Below are positions 1 through 8,815 of a DNA stretch of 55,802 nt, one piece after another. Location of the stretch: positions 1-55,802 of the forward strand of contig NZ_VBVX01000005.1 in assembly GCF_005981925.1 (NCBI RefSeq). Direction: 5' to 3'. A program made the position numbers and the translations under genes. Under the pieces are notes generated by a model. It saw only the letters and a list, made by a program, of their open reading frames with translations. It was not told the origin of the DNA and searched no databases. Each line of letters starts with the position of its first letter. The first letter of the stretch is position 1. The DNA comes from Streptomyces albidochromogenes. Its GTDB lineage: Bacteria > Actinomycetota > Actinomycetes > Streptomycetales > Streptomycetaceae.

Positions 1-2
1 GG

Positions 3-200
3 ACGTTCGCGCGGTTCGGCCCGGCCGGCGGTGACGACTGTGCCCGGGGCAAGCAGTGCCCCGACGACTCCTACAAGCCGGGCGGCGAGGGCTCGGCGGT
101 GAGCGAGAAGGCCGCGAAGAAGGCCGCCGCCGCCACGATCGCGGGCAGGTTCTCGAAGCCGGCCGCCCGCCCGGACTCCCGCTCGTCGGCCGGGCCTTGA
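3..200 (+). CDS. 3' fragment of an unrecognised plus-strand protein (probably chimeric)
   Basis: A reading frame open from the window edge runs to a TGA at 198-200. Its first ~40 residues (TFARFGPAGGDD.., CARGKQCPDD.., then a Lys/Ala-rich run) look like real coding sequence with a hydrophilic two-cysteine segment. I do not recognise the family. From about position 135 the frame is simply the antisense of the desulfurase gene, so only about 3-135 is likely genuine. It overlaps the truncated desulfurase on the other strand. The most economical reading is a junction between two unrelated loci at the GCC repeat around 120-135. Confidence 0.3.
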   Translation, partial: TFARFGPAGGDDCARGKQCPDDSYKPGGEGSAVSEKAAKKAAAATIAGRFSKPAARPDSRSSAGP

Positions 201-850
201 GGGGCGAACCGCACGCCCTTGCGCACCACCAGCAGCCCGACCCCCGCCGGACCGCCCCATTTGTGCGCACTCGCGGTCAGCAGCGACCAGTCGCCCTCCA
301 CCGGCCCCCACCCGAGCGACTGCGCCGCGTCCACCAGCAGCGGCACACCCACCGCCCGGCACTGCTGTGCGATTTCGGCCACCGGCTGCGCGGTGCCGAC
401 CTCGTGGTTGGCGGACTGCAGGCAGGCCAGCGCGGTGTCCTCGCCCAGCTCCCGGGCGTACGCGTCCGGGTCCACCCGGCCCGCCCGGTCCACCGCCACC
501 TGCGTCGTCGTACCGCCCGCCGCCTCGTGCCCGGCCGCCGCGTGGAGCACCGACGAATGCTCGACGGCGGAGACCACCAGGTGCCCGCCGACACGCCGGC
601 GCGCGGCGAGCGCGCCCGCCATCCCGGTGTGCACCGCGCGGGTGCCGGAAGAGGTGAACACCAGCTCGTCGGGGCGGCACCCCACGGCCTCCGCCGCCGC
701 CTCCCGGGCCGCGTCGAGCAGCAGCCTGGCCCGCCGCCCCTCGCGGTAGAGGCGGGACGGGTCGGCCCAGCCCTCGTCGAGCGAGGCGAGCAGGGCCTGC
801 CGGGCGACGGGGTGCAGCGGGGCGGAGGAGGCGGCGTCGAAGTAGGGCAC
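71..850 (-). CDS. NifS/SufS-like cysteine desulfurase, C-terminal part missing
   Basis: This is a class V PLP aminotransferase fold of the cysteine desulfurase type. Visible motifs are SAVEHSS (substrate and cofactor His), SANHEVGT, LLVDAAQSLG (PLP-contacting Asp) and SAHKWGGP (Schiff-base Lys). The GTG start at 848-850 is the first possible start after an in-frame TAG three codons upstream. Family members run about 380-450 residues; this frame has 259. Its last ~15 residues (FFAAFSLTAEP..) do not continue the family pattern, so homology ends near position 134. The missing part would hold the catalytic Cys loop that accepts the persulfide sulfur, so the product as read cannot be a working desulfurase. 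It is divergent from ctaC. Truncation could be biological or an assembly artefact. Confidence 0.7.
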   Translation of the reverse strand: MPYFDAASSAPLHPVARQALLASLDEGWADPSRLYREGRRARLLLDAAREAAAEAVGCRPDELVFTSSGTRAVHTGMAGALAARRRVGGHLVVSAVEHSSVLHAAAGHEAAGGTTTQVAVDRAGRVDPDAYARELGEDTALACLQSANHEVGTAQPVAEIAQQCRAVGVPLLVDAAQSLGWGPVEGDWSLLTASAHKWGGPAGVGLLVVRKGVRFAPQGPADERESGRAAGFENLPAIVAAAAFFAAFSLTAEPSPPGL

Positions 851-1167
851 ACCGCCACGCTAATCCCCGCCGCCGCGACCGCGCGCACCACCGTCGGGCG
901 GGTCCGTGCGAGGACGCGGGGGAGGCGCTGCGGGCGCCCCGCCGGATGCCGGGTCAGATGGCGGGCGGAGGCCCGTATTCCACCGAGAAGCCACCCCTTC
1001 GGGGAGGGGTACGGCGCGTTGGGCACCCTCCCCGCGCGACCCCAAATAGCGTCCAGTAGGGTTTGGTCCGCATAAACATCCAAACCCCTGCCCGCGTCAG
1101 GGCCGGCGACCGACCAGCGAGACGGCCGCGACCGACCGCGCGGGCGAGACTCTCGGGAAGGCGCTAC

Positions 1168-2136
1168 GTGAGTCCCAACGGCTCCGACCGCTCGTCGCGG
1201 CGCCCGATGCGGCGGAAGCTGCTCCAGGTGCTGACCGCGGGCGTGGTCCTGGCGACCGCCTCTGGTTGCTCGTACACATGGGAAGACTTCCCCCGCCTCG
1301 GGATGCCTACCCCGGTCACCGAAGAGGCTCCCATTATTCTGTCCCTCTGGCAGGGCTCGTGGGCGGCAGCGCTCGTCACGGGCGTCCTGGTGTGGGGACT
1401 GATTCTGTGGAGCGTCTTCTTCCACCGGCGTAGCCGCACCAAGGTAGAAGTACCTCCGCAGACCCGGTACAACATGCCCATCGAGGCGCTGTACACCGTG
1501 GTCCCGCTCATCATCGTCTCGGTCCTCTTCTACTTCACCGCGCGCGACGAGTCGAAGCTCCTCGCGCTCGAGAAGAAGCCGACCCACACCATCAACGTGG
1601 TCGGCTTCCAGTGGAGCTGGGGCTTCAACTACGTGGAGAACGTGGACGGCGACGCCGCCACGGGCGTGAAGCCCCCCAAGGAGCTCGACGCCATCCCGCA
1701 GCGCTACGCCGACCAGTTCCCCGAAGGCGCCGAAGGCGTCTACGCGGTCGGCACCCCGGGCGAGCGGAACCCGCAGAACGGCAACCCGGGCCCGACCCTG
1801 TGGCTGCCGAAGGGCGAGAAGGTCCGCTTCATCCTGACTTCGCGTGACGTCATCCACTCCTTCTGGGTGGTGCCGTTCCTCATGAAGCTGGACGTCATCC
1901 CGGGCCACACCAACGCCTTCGAGGTGACCCCCACGCGTGAGGGCACCTTCCGGGGCAAGTGCGCCGAGCTCTGCGGTGTCGACCACTCCCGGATGCTCTT
2001 CAACGTGAAGGTCGTCTCCCCGGAGCGGTACCAGCAGCACCTCAAGGAGCTGGCGGAGAAGGGCCAGACCGGCTTCATCCCGTCCGGTATCGAGCAGACC
2101 GACCCGGCCAGGAATGCGGAGACGAACAAACTGTGA
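1168..2136 (+). CDS. ctaC: cytochrome c oxidase subunit II (CtaC), lipoprotein with CuA centre
   Basis: Subunit II of the aa3-type oxidase takes electrons from the diheme QcrC and passes them through CuA to heme a in CtaD. The frame is open from 1063, but the GTG at 1168 is preferred: it is preceded by GGGAAGG and gives a product of 322 residues starting MSPNGSDR. A lipobox (LATASGC, Cys34) follows a basic stretch. Two membrane helices follow ([17 protein letters not shown] and [17 protein letters not shown]). The periplasmic cupredoxin domain has every CuA ligand: His in DVIHSFW, then CAELC, GVDH and SRM. The gene overlaps ctaD by 4 nt (GTGA), so translation is probably coupled. Confidence 0.96.
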   Translation: MSPNGSDRSSRRPMRRKLLQVLTAGVVLATASGCSYTWEDFPRLGMPTPVTEEAPIILSLWQGSWAAALVTGVLVWGLILWSVFFHRRSRTKVEVPPQTRYNMPIEALYTVVPLIIVSVLFYFTARDESKLLALEKKPTHTINVVGFQWSWGFNYVENVDGDAATGVKPPKELDAIPQRYADQFPEGAEGVYAVGTPGERNPQNGNPGPTLWLPKGEKVRFILTSRDVIHSFWVVPFLMKLDVIPGHTNAFEVTPTREGTFRGKCAELCGVDHSRMLFNVKVVSPERYQQHLKELAEKGQTGFIPSGIEQTDPARNAETNKL

Positions 2137-3872
2137 GCATCCTCAACGAACCCAAGGGTGCCGCGGCGGCAGACGGCTCGTCCTACGAGAACGAACTGCC
2201 GGTACGGCGCAAGCAGCCGGGAAACGTCGTCGTCAAGTGGCTGACCACCACTGACCACAAGACCATCGGCTCGCTCTACCTGATCACGTCGTTCGTGTTC
2301 TTCTGCGTCGGCGGCCTGATGGCGCTCTTCATGCGCGCCGAACTGGCCCGTCCCGGCACGCAGATCATGTCGAACGAGCAGTTCAACCAGGCGTTCACGA
2401 TGCACGGCACGATCATGCTGCTGATGTTCGCGACGCCGCTGTTCGCCGGATTCGCGAACTGGATCATGCCGCTGCAGATCGGCGCGCCCGACGTGGCGTT
2501 CCCGCGGCTGAACATGTTCGCGTACTGGCTGTACCTCTTCGGCTCGATCATCGCGGTGGCCGGCTTCCTCACCCCCCAGGGTGCGGCCGACTTCGGCTGG
2601 TTCGCCTACGCCCCGCTGTCGGACGCGGTCCGTTCGCCGGGTGTCGGCGCCGACATGTGGATCATGGGTCTGGCCTTCTCGGGCTTCGGCACGATCCTCG
2701 GCTCGGTCAACTTCATCACCACGATCATCTGCATGCGCGCACCCGGCATGACGATGTTCCGCATGCCGATCTTCACCTGGAACGTGCTGCTGACCGGTGT
2801 GCTGGTCCTGCTCGCCTTCCCGGTGCTCGCGGCGGCTCTCTTCGCGCTGGAGGCGGACCGCAAGTTCGGTGCGCACATCTTCGACGCGGCCAACGGCGGA
2901 TCGCTGTTGTGGCAGCACCTCTTCTGGTTCTTCGGACACCCAGAGGTGTACATCATCGCGCTGCCGTTCTTCGGCATCATCTCCGAGGTCATCCCGGTCT
3001 TCAGCCGCAAGCCGATGTTCGGCTACATCGGCCTGATCGGCGCGACGATCGCCATCGCCGGCCTCTCGGTCACGGTGTGGGCGCACCACATGTACGTGAC
3101 GGGCGGCGTGCTGTTGCCGTTCTTCTCGTTCATGACCTTCCTGATCGCGGTACCGACCGGTGTGAAGTTCTTCAACTGGATCGGCACCATGTGGAAGGGC
3201 TCACTGTCCTTCGAGACCCCGATGCTCTGGGCCGTCGGCTTCCTGATCACCTTCACCTTCGGTGGTCTGACCGGCGTCATCCTGGCCTCGCCCCCGATGG
3301 ACTTCCACGTCTCCGACTCGTACTTCGTGGTCGCGCACTTCCACTACGTCATCTTCGGCACCGTGGTGTTCGCGATGTTCTCCGGATTCCACTTCTGGTG
3401 GCCGAAGTTCACGGGCAAGATGCTGGACGAGCGCCTCGGCAAGATCACCTTCTGGACGCTGTTCGTGGGCTTCCACGGCACCTTCCTGGTGCAGCACTGG
3501 CTCGGCGCCGAGGGCATGCCGCGTCGTTACGCGGACTACCTCGCCGCCGACGGCTTCACCCTGCTGAACACGATCTCCACGATCGCCTCGTTCCTGCTGG
3601 GCCTGTCGATGCTCCCGTTCTTCTACAACGTGTGGAAGACCGCGAAGTACGGCAAGAAGATCGAGGTCGACGACCCGTGGGGCTACGGCCGTTCGCTGGA
3701 GTGGGCGACGTCCTGCCCGCCCCCGCGGCACAACTTCCTCACGCTGCCGCGGATCCGTTCCGAATCCCCGGCGTTCGACCTGCACCACCCTGAGATCGCC
3801 GCTCTCGAGCAGCTCGAGAACCACGGACAGAAGGACACCGCGCTGTTCGGCGGCAAGGAGGTCGGCAAGTGA
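2133..3872 (+). CDS. ctaD: cytochrome c oxidase subunit I (CtaD)
   Basis: This is the catalytic heme-copper subunit reducing O2 to water and pumping protons. The start is the GTG at 2133 inside the ctaC stop region, giving 579 residues (MSILNEPK..). Twelve hydrophobic helices are expected and many are visible. Ligands are present: MHGTIML (heme a His), GHPEVY (CuB His with the cross-linked Tyr and the D-channel Glu), WAHHMY (two CuB His) and AHFHYVIFG (heme a3 and heme a His). [11 protein letters not shown] is the typical start of the first helix. Nothing is missing. The stop overlaps the ctaF start by 4 nt. Confidence 0.98.
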   Translation: MSILNEPKGAAAADGSSYENELPVRRKQPGNVVVKWLTTTDHKTIGSLYLITSFVFFCVGGLMALFMRAELARPGTQIMSNEQFNQAFTMHGTIMLLMFATPLFAGFANWIMPLQIGAPDVAFPRLNMFAYWLYLFGSIIAVAGFLTPQGAADFGWFAYAPLSDAVRSPGVGADMWIMGLAFSGFGTILGSVNFITTIICMRAPGMTMFRMPIFTWNVLLTGVLVLLAFPVLAAALFALEADRKFGAHIFDAANGGSLLWQHLFWFFGHPEVYIIALPFFGIISEVIPVFSRKPMFGYIGLIGATIAIAGLSVTVWAHHMYVTGGVLLPFFSFMTFLIAVPTGVKFFNWIGTMWKGSLSFETPMLWAVGFLITFTFGGLTGVILASPPMDFHVSDSYFVVAHFHYVIFGTVVFAMFSGFHFWWPKFTGKMLDERLGKITFWTLFVGFHGTFLVQHWLGAEGMPRRYADYLAADGFTLLNTISTIASFLLGLSMLPFFYNVWKTAKYGKKIEVDDPWGYGRSLEWATSCPPPRHNFLTLPRIRSESPAFDLHHPEIAALEQLENHGQKDTALFGGKEVGK

Positions 3873-4267
3873 AGATCCAGGGAAAGATGTTCATCTGGTT
3901 GAGCATCTTCATCCTCGCCATGGCGATCGTCTATGGCGTGTGGTCGAAGGAGCCCGCCGGAACCACGGCACTGTTCCTGGCCTTCGGCCTGAGCATCATG
4001 ATCGGCTACTACCTGGCCTTCACGGCCAAGCGGGTCGACGCGATGGCCCAGGACGACAAGGAGGCCGACGTAGCGGACGAGGCCGGTGACGTCGGCTTCT
4101 TCTCGCCGCACAGCTGGCAGCCGCTCTCGCTGGCCGTCGGAGGCGCGTTCGCGTTCCTCGGCGTGGCCATGGGCTGGTGGCTGCTGTACTTCTCGGCGCC
4201 GCTGATCCTGATCGGTCTCTTCGGCTGGGTCTTCGAGTACTACCGGGGCGAGAACCAGAACCAGTAG
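3869..4267 (+). CDS. ctaF: cytochrome c oxidase subunit IV, actinobacterial type (CtaF)
   Basis: This is a small accessory subunit of the actinobacterial aa3 oxidase, 132 residues from a GTG overlapping the ctaD stop. It has two N-terminal hydrophobic helices ([19 protein letters not shown] and [18 protein letters not shown]), an acidic loop ([14 protein letters not shown]), and two closely spaced C-terminal helices ending [10 protein letters not shown]. Size, topology and position directly after ctaD fit the family. It is the last gene of the ctaCDF operon and is followed by a strong hairpin. Confidence 0.93.
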   Translation: MKIQGKMFIWLSIFILAMAIVYGVWSKEPAGTTALFLAFGLSIMIGYYLAFTAKRVDAMAQDDKEADVADEAGDVGFFSPHSWQPLSLAVGGAFAFLGVAMGWWLLYFSAPLILIGLFGWVFEYYRGENQNQ

Positions 4268-4284
4268 AGGCACCAGACACGCCC

Positions 4285-4330
4285 GAGGGGCCCGTCCACC
4301 TGCACATCAGGTGGGCGGGCCCCTCGTTTG
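4285..4330 (+). terminator. Rho-independent-type terminator of ctaCDF
   Basis: An 18-bp stem (4285-4302 with 4308-4325, one G-U pair) around a 5-nt loop lies 18 nt after the ctaF stop. It is followed by a short T-rich stretch (CGTTTG). The GC-rich stem GAGGGGCCCG..CGGGCCCCTC is typical of actinomycete terminators. Confidence 0.88.
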
Positions 4331-4377
4331 GCATCTCCCGGCGCGCCGTACCCGCGAAATGTTCCTAATGTGTGATC

Positions 4378-5637
4378 ATGACCCATTCACCTCGACTCCG
4401 GACGGTTCTGAGCTGCTCCCTGCTGATCGCGTCCCTCGCGGCAGCCGGGACGGCGTGCAGCGGGTCCGGTGACGGCCATCCGCTCTCCGCGGCGCCGTAC
4501 GACGCGGCGGACCAGGTCTCCTTCAACGCGGCCACCGGCACGTCCAAGGCGGACCCCGAGAAGCCCCTGGAGATCACCGCCAAGGACAAGGACGGCCGGA
4601 TCACGGACGTGACGGCCTCCGACGCCGCCGGGCGCTATCTGGCCGGCGAACTCTCCGCCGACGGCTCGCGCTGGCACAGCACCGCCCCGCTGGCGGCCGG
4701 AGCGCGCTACACGGTCAAGGTGGCCACCGAGGACGAGGACGGCGCGCCCGGTGCGCGCACCCTCACCTTCGAGACGTCGGTACCCCCGAGGAAGCGCCTG
4801 AAGGTCACCTTCGGCCCCAAGGCGGGCAAGTACGGCGTCGGCCAGCCGGTCACCGCCGAACTCAGCGCCCCCGTCAAGGGCGAGGCGGCCAGAGCGGTCG
4901 TCGAACGAGCCCTGAAGGTGCGCTCGGAGCCGGCGGTGCAGGGGTCCTGGCACTGGGTCGACGACAAGAAACTGCACTTCCGTCCGAAGGAGTACTGGCC
5001 CGCCAACGCCACGATCACGGCGCGCAGCACCCTCGACGGCATCAAGGTGGCCGACCGGCTCTACGGCGGCCCCGCCAAGCCCCTGCGGATCAGCACCGGG
5101 GACCGGGTGGAGGCCATCACCGACGCCGGCTCGCACCAGATGACGGTGCTGCGCAACGGCAAGGTGATCAACACCATTCCGGTGACCACGGGCAAGCCCG
5201 GCTTCTCCACCCGCAACGGCGTCAAGGTCGTGCTGGGCAAGGAGTACTTCGTACGGATGCGCGGGACGACCGTCGGCATCGCCGAGGGCTCCGCGGACTC
5301 GTACGACCTGCCCGTCTACTACGCCACCCGGGTCACCTGGAGCGGCGAGTACGTCCACGCCGCGCCCTGGTCGGTCGGCTCGCAGGGGTCGGCCAACGTC
5401 AGCCACGGCTGCACCGGCATGAGCACGAGCAACGCCGAGTGGTTCTTCAAGACCGTCCGCGAGGGCGACATCGTCAAGGTCGTGAACAGCGCCGGGGACA
5501 TGATGGCCCCCTTCGGGAACGGCTTCGGCGACTGGAACCTGCCCTGGGACAAGTGGCGCAAGGGCAGCGCCCTGACGGCCGGGCTGCGGGAAGGCGGAAG
5601 CCCCGTCGACGCGGCCAGGCTGCGACCGGAGGTCTGA
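4378..5637 (+). CDS. L,D-transpeptidase lipoprotein (Ig-like domain plus YkuD domain)
   Basis: This is a peptidoglycan 3-3 cross-linking enzyme anchored to the outer face of the membrane; length 419 residues. The N-terminus has a hydrophobic signal and a lipobox (LAAAGTAC, Cys about residue 27). Residues ~50-250 form repeated beta-rich Ig-like modules with YWPANATITA-type strands. Residues ~250-380 are the YkuD catalytic domain, with YVHAAPW and the nucleophile motif SHGCTGMS (catalytic His-Gly-Cys). The GTG at 4372 is in frame and possible; the ATG at 4378 is chosen, but neither has a clear ribosome site. The gene sits inside the oxidase cluster between ctaF and ctaE, after the ctaF terminator, so it has its own promoter. 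It faces the receiver-domain gene tail to tail. Confidence 0.92.
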   Translation: MTHSPRLRTVLSCSLLIASLAAAGTACSGSGDGHPLSAAPYDAADQVSFNAATGTSKADPEKPLEITAKDKDGRITDVTASDAAGRYLAGELSADGSRWHSTAPLAAGARYTVKVATEDEDGAPGARTLTFETSVPPRKRLKVTFGPKAGKYGVGQPVTAELSAPVKGEAARAVVERALKVRSEPAVQGSWHWVDDKKLHFRPKEYWPANATITARSTLDGIKVADRLYGGPAKPLRISTGDRVEAITDAGSHQMTVLRNGKVINTIPVTTGKPGFSTRNGVKVVLGKEYFVRMRGTTVGIAEGSADSYDLPVYYATRVTWSGEYVHAAPWSVGSQGSANVSHGCTGMSTSNAEWFFKTVREGDIVKVVNSAGDMMAPFGNGFGDWNLPWDKWRKGSALTAGLREGGSPVDAARLRPEV

Positions 5638-5655
5638 CGGGGCCACGCGCCGGTG

Positions 5656-6051
5656 TCACGCCTCGACGGCGAGCCTGCCGCGCAGCAGCGACGCCAGGGC
5701 GTCCGCGAACTCCACGGGGTCCACCGGAAGGGTCACAGCGCTCTCGGCGCGGCTCCAGGTGGCCAGCCAGGAGTCCTGCGGGCGCCCGATCAGCAGGAGT
5801 ACGGGCGGGCAGTTGAACACCTCGTCCTTGATCTGCCGGCAGACCCCCATGCCGCCCGCGGGCACGGCCTCGCCGTCCAGCACGCAGACGTCGACACCGC
5901 CCCCGTTCAGCGCCGTCAGGACCGCCGGCAGGGTGGCGCACTCCAGGAACTCGACCGGGGGCACGTCCGCGGCGGGCCTGCGACCCGCCGCCAGCCGCAC
6001 CTGTTCACGGGTGTGCGCGTTGTCGCTGTAGACCAGGACCGTGGCGGCCAT
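5656..6051 (-). CDS. atypical response-regulator receiver-domain protein
   Basis: A stand-alone receiver-like protein of 131 residues with no output domain. The start at 6051 is set by GGAGGAAC 5-12 nt upstream; an in-frame ATG 15 nt further up lacks this. VLVYSDN gives the acidic pocket after strand 1, and VDVCVLDGE gives the expected phosphoacceptor Asp after strand 3. The conserved Lys after strand 5 is not evident: the segment reads TLPVDPVEFADAL. Loss of this Lys is typical of pseudo-receivers that may not be switched by ordinary phosphorylation. It lies divergent from ctaE and convergent with the L,D-transpeptidase. Its role is unknown. Confidence 0.8.
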   Translation of the reverse strand: MAATVLVYSDNAHTREQVRLAAGRRPAADVPPVEFLECATLPAVLTALNGGGVDVCVLDGEAVPAGGMGVCRQIKDEVFNCPPVLLLIGRPQDSWLATWSRAESAVTLPVDPVEFADALASLLRGRLAVEA

Positions 6052-6268
6052 TGTTCCTCCATGCATCGAGGAGCCCTCGAAGGCTCGGTGTTGGATCAGG
6101 AACCGATGCGCGGATGCTACTCCGTCCGACGGCCGGTCAGCAGGGGTTCGCACCCGCCTTCGACGGTACCTCCGATGGGCCGTTCGGCTCAGGTCACAGG
6201 GCCTTCTCAGAGCATGGACACACCGAATGGCACCCCCGGGAGTGAGGGCGGGATAAGCGACCGACATA

Positions 6269-6889
6269 ATGTCGGTCGTGGCGACAGCAACGACAGTAGA
6301 TACCGGGCACGCGCACCCGTCGGTCAATCGACCGAACCTCACCAGCGTCGGAACCATCATCTGGCTGAGTTCCGAGCTGATGTTCTTCGCGGCCCTATTC
6401 GCGATGTACTTCACCCTGCGATCGGTGACGGGTCCCGACTTCTGGAAGCAGCAGGCAGAACACCTGAACTTCCCGTTCTCGGCGACGAACACCACGATCC
6501 TGGTGCTCTCCTCCCTCACCTGCCAGCTCGGCGTCTTCGCCGCCGAGCGCGGGGACGTGAAGAAGCTCCGGGCGTGGTTCATCATCACGTTCGTGATGGG
6601 TGCGATCTTCATCGGAGGCCAGGTCCTCGAGTACACCGAGCTGGTGAAGGACGCGGGCCTCTCGCTCTCGTCCGACCCGTACGGCTCGGTGTTCTACCTG
6701 ACGACCGGCTTCCACGGACTGCACGTGACGGGCGGACTCATCGCCTTCCTGCTGGTCCTCGGCCGTACCTACGCGGCCAAGAGATTCACCCACGAGCAGG
6801 CAACCGCCGCCATCGTCGTGTCCTACTACTGGCACTTCGTCGATGTCGTCTGGATCGGCCTCTTCGCCACGATCTACATGATCAAGTAG
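6269..6889 (+). CDS. ctaE: cytochrome c oxidase subunit III (CtaE)
   Basis: Subunit III of the aa3 oxidase, 206 residues, five-helix short form. Recognisable segments are [41 protein letters not shown] and [16 protein letters not shown], all hallmarks of subunit III. The ATG at 6269 gives the familiar [10 protein letters not shown] start; a GTG at 6278 is an alternative. It heads the ctaE-qcrCAB block, with 67 bp to qcrC, so oxidase and bc1 subunits are probably co-transcribed. The 217-bp gap upstream, divergent from the receiver gene, should hold the promoter, but I could not fix a -35/-10 pair. Confidence 0.96.
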   Translation: MSVVATATTVDTGHAHPSVNRPNLTSVGTIIWLSSELMFFAALFAMYFTLRSVTGPDFWKQQAEHLNFPFSATNTTILVLSSLTCQLGVFAAERGDVKKLRAWFIITFVMGAIFIGGQVLEYTELVKDAGLSLSSDPYGSVFYLTTGFHGLHVTGGLIAFLLVLGRTYAAKRFTHEQATAAIVVSYYWHFVDVVWIGLFATIYMIK

Positions 6890-6956
6890 GTCGGGTCCGA
6901 AACCCGGCCCACATCCAGCACCATCGACGCAGAAGATCCTGACACCGGGGTAATCC

Positions 6957-7766
6957 GTGAAAAAGCTCTCCGCACGACGACGCCATCCGCTGGCGGCGGT
7001 CGTCGTACTACTCCTCGCGCTGGCGGCCACCGGGGGGCTGTACGCCGCGTTCGCGCCCGCGGGCAAGGCCCAGGCCGACGAAACCGCCCAGTCCCTCGCC
7101 ATCGAGGAGGGCAAGCGGCTCTACGCCACTGGCTGCTCCAGCTGCCACGGCACCGGCGGTCAGGGCGGCAGTGACGGCCCGTCCCTCGTGGGCGTCGGCT
7201 CGGCCGCAGTGGACTTCCAGGTGGGCACCGGCCGTATGCCGGCGCAGCAGCCCGGCGCCCAGGTGCCCAAGAAGCCGAGGATCTACTCGCAGGCCGAGAT
7301 CGACCAGCTCGCGGCGTACGTCGCTTCCCTCGGAGCCGGCCCGATCACGCCGACCGAGAAGCAGTACAGCCCTGAGGGCGCGGACATCGCCAAGGGTGGC
7401 GACCTGTTCCGTACCAACTGCGCCCAGTGCCACAACTTCACGGGTGAGGGCGGTGCCCTGACGAACGGCAAGTACGCTCCGAGCCTCGAAGGCGTGAGCC
7501 CGAAGCACCTCTACCAGGCCATGCAGACCGGCCCGCAGAACATGCCGTCCTTCCCCGACACGACGCTGCCGGAGCAGCAGAAGAAGGACATCATCGCGTA
7601 CGTCAAGACGGTGAACGGCGAGGAGACGGAGACCCCCGGCGGCTTCGCGCTGGGCGGCCTCGGCCCCGTCAGCGAGGGTCTGTTCGGCTGGATCTTCGGT
7701 CTCGGTTCGCTGATCGCCGTCGCCGTCTGGGTCGCGGCCCACACCGCTAAGGCCAAGAAGTCATGA
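6957..7766 (+). CDS. qcrC: diheme cytochrome c subunit of the bc1 complex (QcrC)
   Basis: Membrane-anchored diheme cytochrome c that wires the bc1 complex directly to CtaC, replacing a soluble cytochrome c in actinobacteria. Of 269 residues, an N-terminal helix (LAAVVVLLLALAATGGLYAAF) is followed by two c-type heme domains with CSSCH (residues ~58-62) and CAQCH (~156-160), each with later Met ligands (GRMPAQQ and QNMPSFP). A C-terminal helix (WIFGLGSLIAVAVWVAA) anchors it. It starts at GTG and its stop overlaps qcrA by 4 nt. Confidence 0.96.
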   Translation: MKKLSARRRHPLAAVVVLLLALAATGGLYAAFAPAGKAQADETAQSLAIEEGKRLYATGCSSCHGTGGQGGSDGPSLVGVGSAAVDFQVGTGRMPAQQPGAQVPKKPRIYSQAEIDQLAAYVASLGAGPITPTEKQYSPEGADIAKGGDLFRTNCAQCHNFTGEGGALTNGKYAPSLEGVSPKHLYQAMQTGPQNMPSFPDTTLPEQQKKDIIAYVKTVNGEETETPGGFALGGLGPVSEGLFGWIFGLGSLIAVAVWVAAHTAKAKKS

Positions 7767-8815
7767 GTAGCCAAGAGATTCCAGAGAAGAACCTGCCCAG
7801 TGAGCAGGACACCGCGCACGGCGCGGTAGCCGTGGCGGAAGACCCGTTCGCGGACCCGGGGCTGCCGCCCCACAAGCCGCGTGTCCAGGACATCGACGAG
7901 CGGGCCGCCAAGCGCTCCGAGCGTACGGTCGCCCTGCTGTTCACGCTGTCCATGCTGTCCACGATCGGCTTCATCGCCTCCTTCGTGGCCTTCCCGGTCG
8001 AGAAGATCGTGTACGTCTGGCCGCTCGGCCACGTCAGCGCGCTGAACCTCTCGCTGGGCGTGACGCTCGGCCTCGCCCTTTTCTGCATCGGCGCGGGAGC
8101 GGTCCACTGGGCCCGCACCCTGATGTCCGACGTGGAGGTCGCCGACGACCGTCACCCGATCGAGGCAGACCCGGTCGTCAAGGCCAAGGTCATGTCGGAC
8201 TTCGCGGCCGGTGCCGAGGAGTCGGCGATCGGCCGCCGCAAGCTGATCCGCACCACGATGTTCGGCGCGCTGGCCATGGTGCCGCTCTCCGGTGTGGTGC
8301 TGCTGCGGGACCTGGGCCCGCTGCCCGAGGAGAAGCTGCGCCACACGCTGTGGGGCAAGGGCAAGCAGCTCATCAACATGAACACGAACGAGCCGCTGCG
8401 TCCCGAGGACGTCGCGGTGGGTTCGCTGACCTTCGCCAAGCCGGAAGGCCTGGAGGAGGACAACCACGAGTTCAACAACGAGATCGCCAAGGCCGCCCTG
8501 ATGATCGTCCGGCTCCAGCCGCAGGACATCAAGGACAAGCGCGAGCTCGACTGGTCCCACCAGGGCATCGTGGCGTTCTCGAAGATCTGCACCCATGTCG
8601 GCTGCCCGATCAGCCTGTACGAGCAGCAGACGCATCACGTGCTCTGCCCGTGCCACCAGTCCACTTTCGACCTCTCCGACGGTGCGCGCGTCATCTTCGG
8701 CCCGGCCGGCCACGCCCTCCCGCAGCTGCGGATCGGCGTGAATGACGAAGGATTCCTCGAGGCGCTCGGCGACTTCGAAGAGCCCGTCGGTCCTAGTTTC
8801 TGGGAGCGCGGATGA
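7763..8815 (+). CDS. qcrA: Rieske iron-sulfur subunit of the bc1 complex (QcrA)
   Basis: The 2Fe-2S protein that takes the first electron from menaquinol; 350 residues. Actinobacterial QcrA has three N-terminal membrane helices rather than one, and these are seen: VALLFTLSMLSTIGFIASFV, LSLGVTLGLALFCIGAGAV and a third after RRKLIRTTMFGALAMVPLSG. The cluster-binding boxes are CTHVGCP and CPCHQSTFD near the C-terminus. It overlaps both neighbours by 4 nt (ATGA), showing tight translational coupling within qcrCAB. Confidence 0.96.
   Translation: MSSQEIPEKNLPSEQDTAHGAVAVAEDPFADPGLPPHKPRVQDIDERAAKRSERTVALLFTLSMLSTIGFIASFVAFPVEKIVYVWPLGHVSALNLSLGVTLGLALFCIGAGAVHWARTLMSDVEVADDRHPIEADPVVKAKVMSDFAAGAEESAIGRRKLIRTTMFGALAMVPLSGVVLLRDLGPLPEEKLRHTLWGKGKQLINMNTNEPLRPEDVAVGSLTFAKPEGLEEDNHEFNNEIAKAALMIVRLQPQDIKDKRELDWSHQGIVAFSKICTHVGCPISLYEQQTHHVLCPCHQSTFDLSDGARVIFGPAGHALPQLRIGVNDEGFLEALGDFEEPVGPSFWERG

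Noticed and set aside
1063..1167. N-terminal extension of CtaC
   Set aside because: An Arg/Pro-rich extension without a ribosome site; the lipoprotein signal fits the start at 1168.
1740..3089. 449-residue minus-strand open frame across ctaC/ctaD
   Set aside because: It is the antisense shadow of well-supported oxidase genes and has a His/Glu/Arg-biased composition typical of high-GC shadow frames.
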